Below, in pieces: positions 1 to 9,742 of a DNA stretch of 64,000 bases. The DNA comes from UBA1926 sp002337215 (GTDB lineage: Bacteria > Planctomycetota > Phycisphaerae > Phycisphaerales > UBA1924). Location of the stretch: contig CAXBAF010000001.1 of assembly GCA_963973795.1 (NCBI GenBank), positions 1-64,000 on the forward strand, read 5' to 3'. The notes below the pieces were generated by a model. That model was given only the letters and a program-made list of their open reading frames with translations, was not told the origin of the DNA and made no database searches. Position numbers and translations under genes: made by a program. Position 1 is the stretch's first letter. Every line of letters starts with the position of its first letter.

Positions 1-52
1 AGGACACCAGGTTTTCATCCTGGTAACGCGGGTTCGAATCCCGCTGGGGTCA
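1..52 (+). tRNA. tRNA-Glu (anticodon UUC), 5' end cut off by the window
   Basis: The anticodon stem CCAGG/CCTGG (7-11, 19-23) closes a 7-base loop whose bases 14-16 read TTC, decoding GAA/GAG. The T arm is GCGGG-TTCGAAT-CCCGC (28-44) and the 3' acceptor strand is TGGGGTC with discriminator A at 52. The stretch matches the 3' two thirds of bacterial tRNA-Glu. The 5' acceptor strand and D arm lie outside the window. CCA is not encoded. Confidence 0.93.
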
Positions 53-124
53 TTCCGCTTTGCAGATCCGGACACCCGCTCGGGTCGTCCCGCATCGGCA
101 AACCGCATCCTGTATTCTCACTCG

Positions 125-147
125 GCCCCGGGATCCCGGGGCTGTTT
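125..147 (+). terminator. Hairpin after tRNA-Glu, possible terminator
   Basis: A perfect 18-base palindrome (125-142, GCCCCGGGATCCCGGGGC) is followed by TGTTT. It lies between the tRNA and the symporter genes. The T tract is short, so it is only a candidate terminator. Confidence 0.4.
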
Positions 148-171
148 CGTTGGAATGCACCACCGCACAGG

Positions 172-498
172 ATGTCCATGGCTGAGCCCTCCACACCAGC
201 ACCCTCCCAGACGCCACGCCCCCAGACACCCGCTTCGCCGCTCGGCGCTCCCGATGCGTCGCGATACTGGCGGAGCAACCTCCGGATCCTGGGCGTGCTG
301 CTCGTGGTCTGGTTCGCGGTCAGTTTCGGCTGTGGGATTCTTCTGGTCGAGCCGCTCAACCACTTCCGCATCGGCGAGGCAAAGCTCGGCTTCTGGTTCG
401 CCCAGCAGGGCTCGATCTATGTCTTTCTCGGGCTGATCGCGGTCTACGTCGTGCTGATGAACCGCCTGGATCGCAAGCACGGCTTGCGGGAGGATTGA
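172..498 (+). CDS. Sodium/substrate symporter small subunit (DUF4212 family)
   Basis: 108 aa. A proline-rich cytoplasmic N-terminus of about 33 residues is followed by two hydrophobic segments (about 39-60 and 78-98). The loop between them carries FWFAQQGSI, characteristic of the DUF4212 small subunit that accompanies the VC_2705-type solute:sodium symporter. The large subunit starts one base after the stop, so the two are almost certainly cotranscribed and translationally coupled. The substrate cannot be read from sequence; relatives are usually annotated as acetate/organic-acid transporters. An in-frame start lies at 172 and another ATG at 178; I keep 172. Confidence 0.88.
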   Translation: MSMAEPSTPAPSQTPRPQTPASPLGAPDASRYWRSNLRILGVLLVVWFAVSFGCGILLVEPLNHFRIGEAKLGFWFAQQGSIYVFLGLIAVYVVLMNRLDRKHGLRED

Positions 499-499
499 G

Positions 500-2506
500 A
501 TGCTGACAAGCACGCTCGGCGCGATCGGTCTCGACGTGCAGGACTGGACGTTCCTGCTCGTGGGCGTGAGTTTCGCGCTCTACATCGGCATCGCGATCTG
601 GTCGCGGGCCGGGTCAACCAGCGAGTTCTACATCGCGGGCAAGGGCGTGCCCCCGCTCGCCAACGGGATGGCAACCGGCGCGGACTGGATGAGCGCCGCG
701 TCGTTCATCGGGATGGCGGGCATCATCTCGTTCGCCGGGTATTTCGGCTCGGTCTATCTCATGGGATGGACCGGCGGGTATGTCCTGCTCGCCCTGCTGC
801 TCGCGCCCTACCTCCGGAAATTCGGGAAGTTTACGGTGCCCGATTTTGTCGGCGATCGGTACGAGAGCCGGGTCGCGCGGATCGTCGCGGTCGGGTGCGC
901 GATCTTTGTCAGTTTCACCTACGTCGCCGGTCAGATGCGCGGCGTCGGCGTCGTCTTCAGCCGGTTCCTCGAGGTCGACATCACGCTCGGCGTGATCATC
1001 GGCACCGGCATCGTCTTCTTCTACGCCGTCCTGGGCGGGATGAAGGGCATCACCTACACCCAGGTCGCCCAATACTGCGTGCTGATCTTCGCGTTCACGG
1101 TCCCCGCCGTCTTCATCAGCCTGATGCTGACCGGGAACCCGGTCCCCCAGGCCGGCTTCGTCGAATCGCTCGGGGGTGAGGTCGGCACCGCGATCGCCGC
1201 CGGCGAACACATGGGTCTGCTCGACAAACTCGACGGGCTCAACGAGGAGCTCGGCTTCGCCGCCTACACCGCGCCGCCGAACGAGATCATCGCCCACAGC
1301 GGGCCCAAGGGCTACACCGATGTCTTCGCGATCACGCTCGCGCTGATGGTCGGAACCGCGGGCCTGCCCCATGTCATCATCCGCTTCTACACCGTGCCCC
1401 GCGTGCGGGACGCGCGCATGAGCGCGTTCTGGGCGCTGCTCTTCATCGCGTTGCTCTACACCGCCGCGCCGGCGGTGGGGGCGTTCGGGCGCACGAACCT
1501 GATCGAGGCGACCCGCGACGCGTACTACAGCGCCGACGATGTCCCCATGCCGATCGAGGCCGATCCCGGCGACGCAACGGGTCTCAACGCCGACACAGCG
1601 CGGACGCAGGCGAAGGTCATCCCCGACTGGTTCCGGTCCTGGGAAGACACCGGCCTGATCGCGTGGATCGACAAGAACGGGGACGGGCGGATCCAGTACA
1701 GGGCCGGGGCGCCCTTCACCAGCGCGACCAGCAAGCCTGTCTTTGCCTCGGCGGAGAACGGTGACCCCGCACGCGGCGTGCACGGCGAACGGCTCTTGGT
1801 CATCGACGCCGAGCCGGGCGGCGCGGGTGTCGTCCCGACAGACAACGCCAACGAGCTCTTCATCGACCGCGACATCATGGTGCTCGCCAACCCCGAGATC
1901 GCCCAGCTGCCCAACTGGGTCATCGGGCTCGTCGCAGCGGGGGGGCTCGCCGCCGCGCTCTCGACGGCCGCCGGCCTGCTGCTGGTCATCTCGACCGCCG
2001 TCAGCCACGATCTCTGCAAGCGAACGCTCACGCCCAACATGAGCGAGAAGAACGAGCTCTGGGTCGCCCGTGGCGCAGCGGGCATCGGCGTCATCGGCGC
2101 GGCTCTGCTCGGGATCTACCCCCCGGGGTTTGTCGCCGAGGTCGTCGCGCTCGCGTTCGGGCTCGCCGCCTCGAGCTTCTTCCCGGTCATCATCCTCGGC
2201 ATCTTCTGGAAACGCATGAACCGGGCGGGCGCGATCACCGGCATGCTCAGCGGCATCGGGTTCACCTCGGCGTACATCGCCTACTTCAAGTTCATGGGCG
2301 GGACCCGCGACAACTGGCTGCTGGGGATCAGCCCCGAGGGCATCGGGACCGTCGGAATGCTGATCAACTTCGTGGTGGGGATCACGGTTGCGCTGGTCAC
2401 CAAGCCGCCCTCCCAGGAAACCCAGGACCTCGTCGAATCGATCCGCGTGCCCAAGGGTGCGGGCGAGGCGCACGAGATGCAGGTGCCCCCGGCGCACGCG
2501 GACTGA
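500..2506 (+). CDS. Sodium:solute symporter, large subunit (VC_2705 type)
   Basis: 668 aa, a multi-spanning inner-membrane protein of the SSF family. Typical family stretches are FYIAGKGVPPLANGMATGAD near residue 49 and AAALSTAAGLLLVISTA near residue 492, which fits the sodium-binding core. Between core helices lies a soluble stretch (about residues 350-460) holding an EF-hand-like DKNGDGRIQY. As I recall, a similar insertion is seen in other members of this two-subunit subfamily, so I do not regard it as unusual. The gene starts 1 bp after the small-subunit stop. It probably imports a small carboxylate with sodium. Confidence 0.9.
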   Translation: MLTSTLGAIGLDVQDWTFLLVGVSFALYIGIAIWSRAGSTSEFYIAGKGVPPLANGMATGADWMSAASFIGMAGIISFAGYFGSVYLMGWTGGYVLLALLLAPYLRKFGKFTVPDFVGDRYESRVARIVAVGCAIFVSFTYVAGQMRGVGVVFSRFLEVDITLGVIIGTGIVFFYAVLGGMKGITYTQVAQYCVLIFAFTVPAVFISLMLTGNPVPQAGFVESLGGEVGTAIAAGEHMGLLDKLDGLNEELGFAAYTAPPNEIIAHSGPKGYTDVFAITLALMVGTAGLPHVIIRFYTVPRVRDARMSAFWALLFIALLYTAAPAVGAFGRTNLIEATRDAYYSADDVPMPIEADPGDATGLNADTARTQAKVIPDWFRSWEDTGLIAWIDKNGDGRIQYRAGAPFTSATSKPVFASAENGDPARGVHGERLLVIDAEPGGAGVVPTDNANELFIDRDIMVLANPEIAQLPNWVIGLVAAGGLAAALSTAAGLLLVISTAVSHDLCKRTLTPNMSEKNELWVARGAAGIGVIGAALLGIYPPGFVAEVVALAFGLAASSFFPVIILGIFWKRMNRAGAITGMLSGIGFTSAYIAYFKFMGGTRDNWLLGISPEGIGTVGMLINFVVGITVALVTKPPSQETQDLVESIRVPKGAGEAHEMQVPPAHAD

Positions 2507-2533
2507 AACCGTGTCGGCTCGCGAGAAAGTCGT

Positions 2534-5500
2534 TCAGCCGCCGGTCTCGAGGGCGGGTTCCGCCGTGCGCTCGCGGCTCCCGAACAGCCCATCGTGGACG
2601 AGGCTGTACGCCGCGGGGACGAGCAGGAGCGTGACCAGTGTCGAGCAGGTCAGCCCCCCGATGACAGCCCGCGCGAGCGGCGCCTGGGCCTCGGCGCCCT
2701 CCCCGATGCCAAACGCGAGGGGGAGCAGACCAAGGATCGTCGTCAGAGATGTCATCAGGATCGGGCGGAAGCGTCGGCGGCCGGCCTCCTTCGCCGCGTC
2801 GCGTGCCGACATCCCGCGTTCGCGACGCAGACGACCCGCCTGGTCGACCAGCAGGATCGCGTTGTTGACCACGATCCCCGCGAGCATGATGCACCCGATG
2901 TACGACTGCATGTTGAGCGTCGTGTCGGTTGCGAACAGCATCGCGATCACGCCCACGCCAGCGGTGGGCACCGCGAGCATGACGATCAGCGGATCCACGA
3001 ACGATTCGTACTGGCTCGCGAGGACCATGTACACCAGCACGATCGCCAGCGCGAAGGTCAGCATCATCTCCCGCTCGGACTCCTGCTGCTCCTCGTACGT
3101 GCCCGCGAGGCGGATGTCGTAACCCGCGGGCTTGGGCACCCGCGCCAGCGCGGCCTCCAGATCCTCGGCGACCGAACCCGTGTCCCGGCCCGCGATGTTC
3201 ACGCTCACCGTGGAGTACCGCTGCTGGTCTTTGCGGTTGATCACCAGCGGACCGCGCCCCGACTCGACCGTCAGCAGGTTCCGCAGCGCGACATCTTCGC
3301 CGTTCTCGCTCCGCACCGTGATATCGAGGATCTCGTCGAGCTCGGTGTCCCGTGCGTCCGCGAGCCGGACCAGGATCCGATGCTCGTTGCCGTCCTCGCG
3401 GTACGACCCCGCCCGGCTCCCGCCCAGCGCCGTCTCGAGCGTCTGGGCAACCCGCTGCACGCTCACGCCAAGGTCCGCGGCCTTGCGCCGGTCGATACGC
3501 ACGAGTTCCTGAGGCACGCCCACGCGCTGCTCGGCCCGAACATCGGTGACCCCCGCGATGCCCAACGCCGCCTTCTCGACCTCCGCGGCGATCGCATCGA
3601 GCCGCGCGGGCTCGAATCCTCGGATCTCGACCTCGAGGCCCTGATTACCGGATCCGAGCACGCGCTGGAGCATCCGCTGTCCCTGCGGCGCGCGCGTGCG
3701 GATGGTCATCCCGGGGATCGTGTTGGCGAGCCTCTGTCGGAGATCCTCGGCGACCTCCGCGTTCGAGCGGTCCCGCTCGCTCGCGGGCACGAGCGTCATG
3801 TTGACCTCGCCTTCCGCCGCATCGTCGGGGTTCCAGCCCGAGGCACCCACGCTCGTATACGCGGCCAGCACTTCGGGTGTCTGCGCGTAGACGAGTTCTT
3901 CCATCAGCCGGGTCTGCGCGTCGACGATATCGAGTTCGGTCCCGACCTCCATCTCGCCCGTGACACGGACCTCGCCCTCGTCGGCGGGGGGCATGAACTC
4001 CGACCCGAGGCGGGGGATCAGCAGCACCGCGCCGGCGACCAAGAGCGCCGCGGCCGCGATGGTGACGGTCCGCGCTGCGAGCGCATCGCGGAGCACACCT
4101 GCGTACGTGCGGTCGATGCTCACAAAGACGCGGTCGCCCATGCTCCTGAGCAACGCCGTCAGCCGGGTCACAGGCCTGGCGTGTTCCCCGCCCTTGAGCA
4201 TCGTCGCGCTGAGCACGGGGACAACGGTGAGCGACACGATCAAGGAGACGGCGAGGCTGAAGGCGACGACGAGCGCAAACTCCTGGAACATGAGCCCGGT
4301 GACGCCGCGCACGAAGATGAGCGGCAGAAAGATGACCAGCGTCGTCACGGTGCTCGCGATGATCGCCATCGCGACCTCTCCCGTGCCGCGGACGGACGCC
4401 GTGCGCGCGTCTTCGTCCTCTTCGTTCTCCCGCCGGAAGATGTTCTCGAGGACGACGATCGAGCTGTCGACCATCATGCCCACGCCCAGCGCGAGCGCCC
4501 CGAGCGTCATGAGGTTGAGCGTGAACCCACCCACGAAAATCAGGGCAAACGTGGCGAGCACCGAGATCGGGATTGAGACCGCGATGACCGTCGTGCTGCG
4601 GAGATCGCGGAGGAACACGAGGAGCACGATCACCGCGAGCCCGCCCCCGAGCAGCACGCTGTTGGCGACATTCGCGATCGACCGCTCGATGAACGTTCCC
4701 TGGTTCGAGATCGGGATGATGTCGAGCTGGGGGTAGGCCTCGTTGATCTCATCGATCACGCCCAGCACGCCGTTGGCGACCTCCGCGGTGTTCGCGTCCG
4801 ATTCCTTGCGCACCGCGAGGCGGATCGCGGGGCGGCCCTTCATGCGCACGAGCCGGGTCATCTCCTCGTGCGTGTCGACAATCCTCGCGATGTCGGCGAG
4901 CGTCACCGGCCCGCGCTCGCGCACGGCGACGACCGTTGACGCCAGCTCATCGATGCTCGCGAACTCGCCCGGTGTGCGGATCGTCACCTCGTAACCGCCC
5001 CGGTCGATCTCCCCGGCCGGCAGGTTCACGTTCGCCTCACGGATCGCCTGCAGGATCCGGTCCAGCGGAAGGCCGAGCGCGCGCACGCGATCGAGATCGA
5101 GCTCAACACGGATCTCCCTGTTCGACTCGCCCCACAGGTCGACCTGCGCCACACCCGCCACCCGCTCGAACCGGTAGAGCAGGTCCTCCTCGACCATCTC
5201 GGTCAGCTCGACAGGGTCGAGCGGGCTCGAGATCCCCAGGATCACGATCGGGAACGCGTTGATGTCGTACTTGGAGACCTGCGGCCTCGGCAGGTCGTCG
5301 GGGAGCTCGTCGATCACGCGGTCGATCCGCGTGCGCACATCGTTGGCGGCCTCATCGACATCCGTGCCCCACACGAACTTCGCGCTCACCCGGCTCGACC
5401 CCTCGCCCGAGGTGCTCGTCAGTTCGTCCACCCCCGCGACGACCGAGATGGACTCCTCGATGTACTCGGTCACGAGCCGTTCCATCTCCTCGGGGCTCGC

Positions 5501-5659
5501 CGTCCCGTAGTCGGCGCGCACACTGACGGTCGGGATCTCGAGCTCGGGGAGCAGGTCGATCGGTAGCCGGAACATGCTGAACAGACCGACCACGACGGCG
5601 ATGAGCGTGAGCATCGCGGTCGCGACGGGCCTACGGACACAAAGCGCCGGGAGACTCAC
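2534..5659 (-). CDS. RND-family efflux pump, inner-membrane transporter (AcrB/HAE1 type)
   Basis: 1041 aa, the usual length for this family. It has the N-terminal helix (VRRPVATAMLTLIAVVVGLF), two large periplasmic loops and two blocks of about five membrane helices each. The TM4 segment reads GVGMMVDSSIVVLENIF, where the proton-relay aspartate is kept but the second Asp of AcrB is Ser. It exports drugs, lipophilic compounds or possibly other substrates using the proton gradient. Its start overlaps the stop of the upstream adaptor by 4 bp (ATGA). No outer-membrane TolC-like gene is adjacent. Confidence 0.93.
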   Translation of the reverse strand: MSLPALCVRRPVATAMLTLIAVVVGLFSMFRLPIDLLPELEIPTVSVRADYGTASPEEMERLVTEYIEESISVVAGVDELTSTSGEGSSRVSAKFVWGTDVDEAANDVRTRIDRVIDELPDDLPRPQVSKYDINAFPIVILGISSPLDPVELTEMVEEDLLYRFERVAGVAQVDLWGESNREIRVELDLDRVRALGLPLDRILQAIREANVNLPAGEIDRGGYEVTIRTPGEFASIDELASTVVAVRERGPVTLADIARIVDTHEEMTRLVRMKGRPAIRLAVRKESDANTAEVANGVLGVIDEINEAYPQLDIIPISNQGTFIERSIANVANSVLLGGGLAVIVLLVFLRDLRSTTVIAVSIPISVLATFALIFVGGFTLNLMTLGALALGVGMMVDSSIVVLENIFRRENEEDEDARTASVRGTGEVAMAIIASTVTTLVIFLPLIFVRGVTGLMFQEFALVVAFSLAVSLIVSLTVVPVLSATMLKGGEHARPVTRLTALLRSMGDRVFVSIDRTYAGVLRDALAARTVTIAAAALLVAGAVLLIPRLGSEFMPPADEGEVRVTGEMEVGTELDIVDAQTRLMEELVYAQTPEVLAAYTSVGASGWNPDDAAEGEVNMTLVPASERDRSNAEVAEDLRQRLANTIPGMTIRTRAPQGQRMLQRVLGSGNQGLEVEIRGFEPARLDAIAAEVEKAALGIAGVTDVRAEQRVGVPQELVRIDRRKAADLGVSVQRVAQTLETALGGSRAGSYREDGNEHRILVRLADARDTELDEILDITVRSENGEDVALRNLLTVESGRGPLVINRKDQQRYSTVSVNIAGRDTGSVAEDLEAALARVPKPAGYDIRLAGTYEEQQESEREMMLTFALAIVLVYMVLASQYESFVDPLIVMLAVPTAGVGVIAMLFATDTTLNMQSYIGCIMLAGIVVNNAILLVDQAGRLRRERGMSARDAAKEAGRRRFRPILMTSLTTILGLLPLAFGIGEGAEAQAPLARAVIGGLTCSTLVTLLLVPAAYSLVHDGLFGSRERTAEPALETGG

Positions 5660-6903
5660 GGTTCGCCGTCCTTCTCGGCTTGATTGTCGATCGCGAGCCC
5701 GCTCTCGTTGGCGACCTTGACGGGTGAGCCGTCGTCGAGGAGCTGGTGGCCCAGCGTCACGACCGGCGTCTCGATCCTCGGCTCGCGGATCTCGACGCGA
5801 TCGTTGCTGCGGATGCCGACCGTGACGGGGATCTCACGGACCGTTCGCACGCCGTCGGTTCCCGTGTCGAGCGCGAAAACGACGTCGCGTCCGTCCCGCG
5901 TCCGCACCGCCTGGGCGGGCACGATCGTGTGGGCCTCGCGCTCGTCCAGAACCACCATGACGCGGACGAACATTCCCGGCTTGAGAAGTCCGTCGCCGTT
6001 ATCGGCCGCGATCTCGACGCGGGCCTGCCGCGACGCCTCCCGGAACACAGGCGAGATGCGGGAGACGGCGCCGGTCACGATCCGCCCCGGAACGGCGTCG
6101 GCTTCAAGCGTGACGCTCTGCCCCTGGACCAGGCGTGTGTAGTCCCGCTCGGTGACGGAGACCACGGCGCGGATCGGGTCGATGACCACCCCCGCGATGA
6201 TCGCGTCGCCGATGCCCACGTTGTTGCCGGTTTCCTGGTACCGCTCGCTCACGACCGCCACGGCGCGCGACGGCCCGCCGTCGGCATCGGTTCTCGATGA
6301 CACGAAATCCGCCCGGACGCGGGTCTCCCCCAGCCGGAGCTGCGCGATCTCCAGCGCCGCCTCCGCCTGCGAGACGCGGGCGTCGGCGACCGCGCGGTCC
6401 GCCTTCGCCTCCTCGAACGCCGCGAGCGCCGTGTCGTACTCCGATTGTGACGAGACGCCATCGTCGAGAAGCCGACGCTCTCGATCGAACTCCGCCTTCG
6501 CGACATCCAGCCTCGATTGCGCGCGCATCCGCTCCGATTCACGGACGGCACGCTCGGCCTCCGCCTGCGCGATCGCCTGCACAAACCGGCGGTCGTCGAT
6601 CGTCGCGACAATCTGCCCAGGCTCGATCTCGTCGCTGATGTCAACAGAGATCGAATCGAGCAGGCCCGCCGCCTCCGCCGCGACCACGAATCGGCTCGAA
6701 GCCTCCAGCGTCCCGCTCAGCGTGCGCACGTCTCGGATCGTCCCCGACTCGATCGCTTCCACTCGGACCGCAACAGCGAGCGCCTCATCCGCATTCCCCG
6801 CCGCCTGGGGATCGTCATTCCCGGTGACCGCGAGGTAGCCGAGCGCGCAGGACGCGGCGACGAGTGCCGCGAGGATGACAAGGGTTGCGGGATGGATCTT
6901 CAT
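5656..6903 (-). CDS. RND efflux periplasmic adaptor (membrane fusion protein)
   Basis: 415 aa with the chosen ATG at 6903; the frame is open further upstream, but AAGGAA lies 4 bases before this ATG and an N-terminal membrane anchor/signal (ATLVILAALVAASC) follows at once. The order is anchor, first half of the barrel-sandwich domain, an alpha-helical hairpin rich in Ala/Glu/Arg, second half of the lipoyl-like domain, beta-barrel and membrane-proximal domain, as in HlyD/AcrA proteins. It links the pump encoded just downstream to an outer-membrane channel. The two genes overlap by 4 bp and form an operon. Confidence 0.9.
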   Translation of the reverse strand: MKIHPATLVILAALVAASCALGYLAVTGNDDPQAAGNADEALAVAVRVEAIESGTIRDVRTLSGTLEASSRFVVAAEAAGLLDSISVDISDEIEPGQIVATIDDRRFVQAIAQAEAERAVRESERMRAQSRLDVAKAEFDRERRLLDDGVSSQSEYDTALAAFEEAKADRAVADARVSQAEAALEIAQLRLGETRVRADFVSSRTDADGGPSRAVAVVSERYQETGNNVGIGDAIIAGVVIDPIRAVVSVTERDYTRLVQGQSVTLEADAVPGRIVTGAVSRISPVFREASRQARVEIAADNGDGLLKPGMFVRVMVVLDEREAHTIVPAQAVRTRDGRDVVFALDTGTDGVRTVREIPVTVGIRSNDRVEIREPRIETPVVTLGHQLLDDGSPVKVANESGLAIDNQAEKDGEP

Positions 6904-7182
6904 GCGGTTCCTTGTGCCCGGCGCTACCGAAGGCAGCGAGAGACGGATCCCCGCGCGTCCACGATTCGGAAAAAGTCCTGCTCGGATCATTTCTCCGCAA
7001 GCGCCGCCGCGGATGCACCCCCGGTCGAACACCTGACCATCGAGTCTTATGCGGGGAATCTACCGAATTCGGACCAACCGATCGCAGAATGGTCAATCAC
7101 GCCGGCAGGTCCGAACAAGCCGGATTGTCGGACCCTGCAAGGGCGTTGCTCACGATCGTTCGGCACATGACTGACGACCGCA

Positions 7183-7743
7183 TCAGGTCGAGGTCCGGTC
7201 CACGACGCGGTACGCCTCACGCTCACCCCGGCCTCGCAGCGGGTAGTCCTTCCGCAGCGGGTGGGCGGGGTAGTCCTGCCACGTCAGGATCCGCCGCAGG
7301 TCGGGGTGGTTGCGGAAGCGGATGCCGAACATGTCGAAGATTTCGCGCTCGGGCCATTCGGCGCCCGGCCAGAGGTCGCAGGCCGAGTCGAGATAGAGGG
7401 CGGGGTCTTCCTCGATGCCGCTGGTGTCGATCGACGGGTCGAGGAAGGTCTTGACGAAGATCCGCTGGTCGGTCTCGTGGGCGATCAGGTGATAGATGAC
7501 CGCGAACCGGCCCGGCATGTCGGCGGGATAGTTGTGGTAATCGTGCCCGCTTACATCGCTCAGGAAGTTGAACTTTGTGTCCTTGTCGTCTTTCAGAAAC
7601 GCGAGGACAGCGTGGAGATCGCCCGGTTCGACGATGAGGTTGGTCTGCCCACGGAACTCCGTCGCGCGGAGCTTCTTGCCCGGGAAGGCGGCCTTCACAA
7701 GGGGCAGGGCGGGGTGATCGAGAGTGGGCTTCGCATCGCTCAT
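7183..7743 (-). CDS. nuoC: NADH-quinone oxidoreductase subunit C
   Basis: 186 aa, normal for a stand-alone NuoC (30-kDa subunit). The C-terminal half holds the family signature WPEREIFDMFGIRF, then HPDLRRIL and YPAHPLRKDYPLRG. NuoC is part of the peripheral arm of complex I and contacts NuoD. It stands alone here: neighbours are an efflux operon and an uncharacterised gene, while nuoJKLMN lie about 26 kb away on the other strand. No A, B, D-I or E-G subunit is in the window. Confidence 0.95.
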   Translation of the reverse strand: MSDAKPTLDHPALPLVKAAFPGKKLRATEFRGQTNLIVEPGDLHAVLAFLKDDKDTKFNFLSDVSGHDYHNYPADMPGRFAVIYHLIAHETDQRIFVKTFLDPSIDTSGIEEDPALYLDSACDLWPGAEWPEREIFDMFGIRFRNHPDLRRILTWQDYPAHPLRKDYPLRGRGEREAYRVVDRTST

Positions 7744-7809
7744 GGGCGAGTGTAGGAAGGGGGTCTCCGCCCGGGCGAGGGCGGGCCCGCGTTCATCACG
7801 GGGGGGCGG

Positions 7810-8550
7810 TCAACCGAGCAGCCCCGCGTCAGCCGGCAGGACGCACAGAGGGGCGATCCGCGCGAACCTGGTCGCGAAGGCACGGAGGACCGCGGGGTCG
7901 ATATCCCCCAAGTCGATCGGCACCCGCGTCCGCTCGAGATCGTTGCCCGAGACGTTGGTCATCGCGACGGCCCGGACCGGTCCACCGCCCGGCACACCCG
8001 CCGTCCCGGCCAGCGGATCGAGCATGCGGACAAAGTGATCCTCGGCCTCCGCGACCATCGAGCGTGTGATTAGCGCCGCCGGCTCGAGGAAAACGCTCGC
8101 CCCCGGGTTGCCCTGCGCGAGCCCGCGGATCGCGGGGATGTCGCCAAGCACGTCGCCGGCAATAGGGTGGATCCAGAGTTCGGCCCCGCGTGACCCCGCT
8201 TGTGCGCTCAACGCCGCCCATGCCGCATCGAACCGCTCCCGGCCCTCGGACGACCATGTCCGGCGGGCCGCGTCCATCCGGTCGGTCTCGTCGATCGGTT
8301 CGTCCGCCGTCGTTTCGGGTTCGATGTGTCCCGAACGGATGATCACGGCCGGGGTGGTGATCTGCGCAGGCAGAGCGACGCCGTGCGCAGAGAGCGGGTT
8401 CGCTTCAAGAAACACCGCTTCGGCCCGATCGGGCGACACGAGATGCCACCGTTCGGTGTCGGCCTGGCAGGGCGATGCCGCGGGCGCGGGCGGGGCGAGG
8501 GTCCAGGCCGTGCATGCCGGTTCGGGTGTGTGCGCTGGGGGCGTGTTCAT
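7810..8550 (-). CDS. Uncharacterised protein
   Basis: 246 aa. I do not recognise the family. It begins with a Pro/Ala-rich segment and has no signal peptide or membrane helix. The middle part (about 120-190) contains ELWIHPIAGDVLGDIPAIRG and later VFLEPAALI, alternating strand- and helix-like stretches that could belong to a TIM-barrel-like fold, but no catalytic motif is clear. It ends 66 bp upstream of nuoC on the same strand and may be cotranscribed with it. Frame length and GC3 bias support coding. Confidence 0.6.
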   Translation of the reverse strand: MNTPPAHTPEPACTAWTLAPPAPAASPCQADTERWHLVSPDRAEAVFLEANPLSAHGVALPAQITTPAVIIRSGHIEPETTADEPIDETDRMDAARRTWSSEGRERFDAAWAALSAQAGSRGAELWIHPIAGDVLGDIPAIRGLAQGNPGASVFLEPAALITRSMVAEAEDHFVRMLDPLAGTAGVPGGGPVRAVAMTNVSGNDLERTRVPIDLGDIDPAVLRAFATRFARIAPLCVLPADAGLLG

Positions 8551-8775
8551 CGCGAGACGTTAGGGGTGATCTGGGTGGTTCGGCGCGGCGTCCACTACAT
8601 GTTGTGCGCATCGCGTGCGCGGGCCGAGCGGGTTCGGCGTGTGTGCCCGCCGGGTTCTGGTGCCCGTTTCGTCCCGTGTGGTTACACGGTGGTCGGGGCG
8701 TGCGGACACGCCCGATAGGTGTTGTCCGAGGCGGAACTACAGAGGACTTCCTATTTGTAGTGACAGGAGCGGATG

Positions 8776-9216
8776 ATGCAGCGAACACGCGGACAACAGA
8801 TGTTGCAATGGGGCTCGGTCCTGCCGACTCGGACGGTTGGAATCGATCTGGCCGACGCCGATCGGGACGCTGGCTCTGTCGGGGGTCGCCTCGCGGAACA
8901 CGTTGATCGGAAAGAGGTTGCGGAGATTCGTGGTCTGGGCCGGGCGGTGGATTCAGGGCGGCAAGAAGCGCGAACACCCCGTGAGACGCCCGCACCGCGG
9001 TTCCATCTCGAACGGCTCTCTCGCGAGCTGATTGTCGACGAGATCATCGCAATCAACCCGACGGCATCCGTGGACTTTCTGAGCGATTTCGAAGATGACG
9101 GGCTGCGCCTCTATCTGGGTCGGCTCCGGTCGTCGCAGCTGGGACGCGGGCGGGCCTCGATGGCCGACCGGCCCGCTGGGCCCGCGGTCACGTGTGCGCC
9201 CGTGCGCAAATTCTGA
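8776..9216 (+). CDS. Uncharacterised small protein with a conserved-looking C-terminal half
   Basis: 146 aa from the second of two adjacent ATGs (8773, 8776); AGGAG at 8765-8769 suits the second best. The N-terminal half is Arg/Asp rich and low in structure. The C-terminal half has a helical pattern (ELIVDEIIAINPTASVDFL, then GLRLYLGRL) followed by a Pro/Arg-rich end. From memory, similar short modules occur as hypothetical proteins in Phycisphaerae, but I cannot check this. It stands alone between divergent and unrelated genes. Confidence 0.5.
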   Translation: MQRTRGQQMLQWGSVLPTRTVGIDLADADRDAGSVGGRLAEHVDRKEVAEIRGLGRAVDSGRQEARTPRETPAPRFHLERLSRELIVDEIIAINPTASVDFLSDFEDDGLRLYLGRLRSSQLGRGRASMADRPAGPAVTCAPVRKF

Positions 9217-9742
9217 CCGATCTTGATCGGGCGTTGCGCCGGGTTGGCTTTGTTCGGGACCACGGCTCTGACAAGATACTCCGAGGTGCCCTGGGATCGG
9301 GGGCGGGACGCGTGTGGTGGCGTGTCCCGCTCTCCCCGGGGAATTTGCGGCCTGCACCCGGTCCGGGTGTGCTCCAGCGACGGGCTGTCGTGCCGCCTTG
9401 TGCGCTCGTCCGGTCTGTGCGGGCTCGGCCTCGAACAGCGTCCGATCGCTCGAGGGTCCCGATATGAATTCGATGATTTTGCTTGCCCCACCTGCCGATG
9501 TTTCTCCCACGCGGGCGGCAGAGTCTCGGGTTCGTCGTCGGATTCGGTTCACGACGGCCCATCGACTTGTCCGATAAACAACCGCGGCCGGGTTCCACCG
9601 GCTGTCGCGTGGAGGATCCACGCTCCTGCATCTGAATGTGTCTGTCCGAGGCGTGGAACGCCGGGGGGCAGACCGATCACGCGACTCGATGTCCGGCTGC
9701 CCGGTGAGGGCTCCCCGGCCGGGCTGCAGGAGAGGTTCCTCT
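9217..9742. other. Intergenic stretch, no supported gene
   Basis: About 525 bp between the small unknown gene and the beta-propeller lipoprotein. Frames that are open across it have Cys/Arg-rich, low-plausibility translations and no ribosome binding site. I see no tRNA, repeat or clear terminator. The only clear signal is GCAGGAGAGG at 9726-9735, the ribosome binding site of the next gene. Confidence 0.5.

Noticed and set aside
614..2497. 627-codon open frame on the minus strand
   Set aside because: Asp/Arg/Gly/His-rich translation with no domain. It is the complementary shadow of the symporter gene, caused by the high-GC codon bias.
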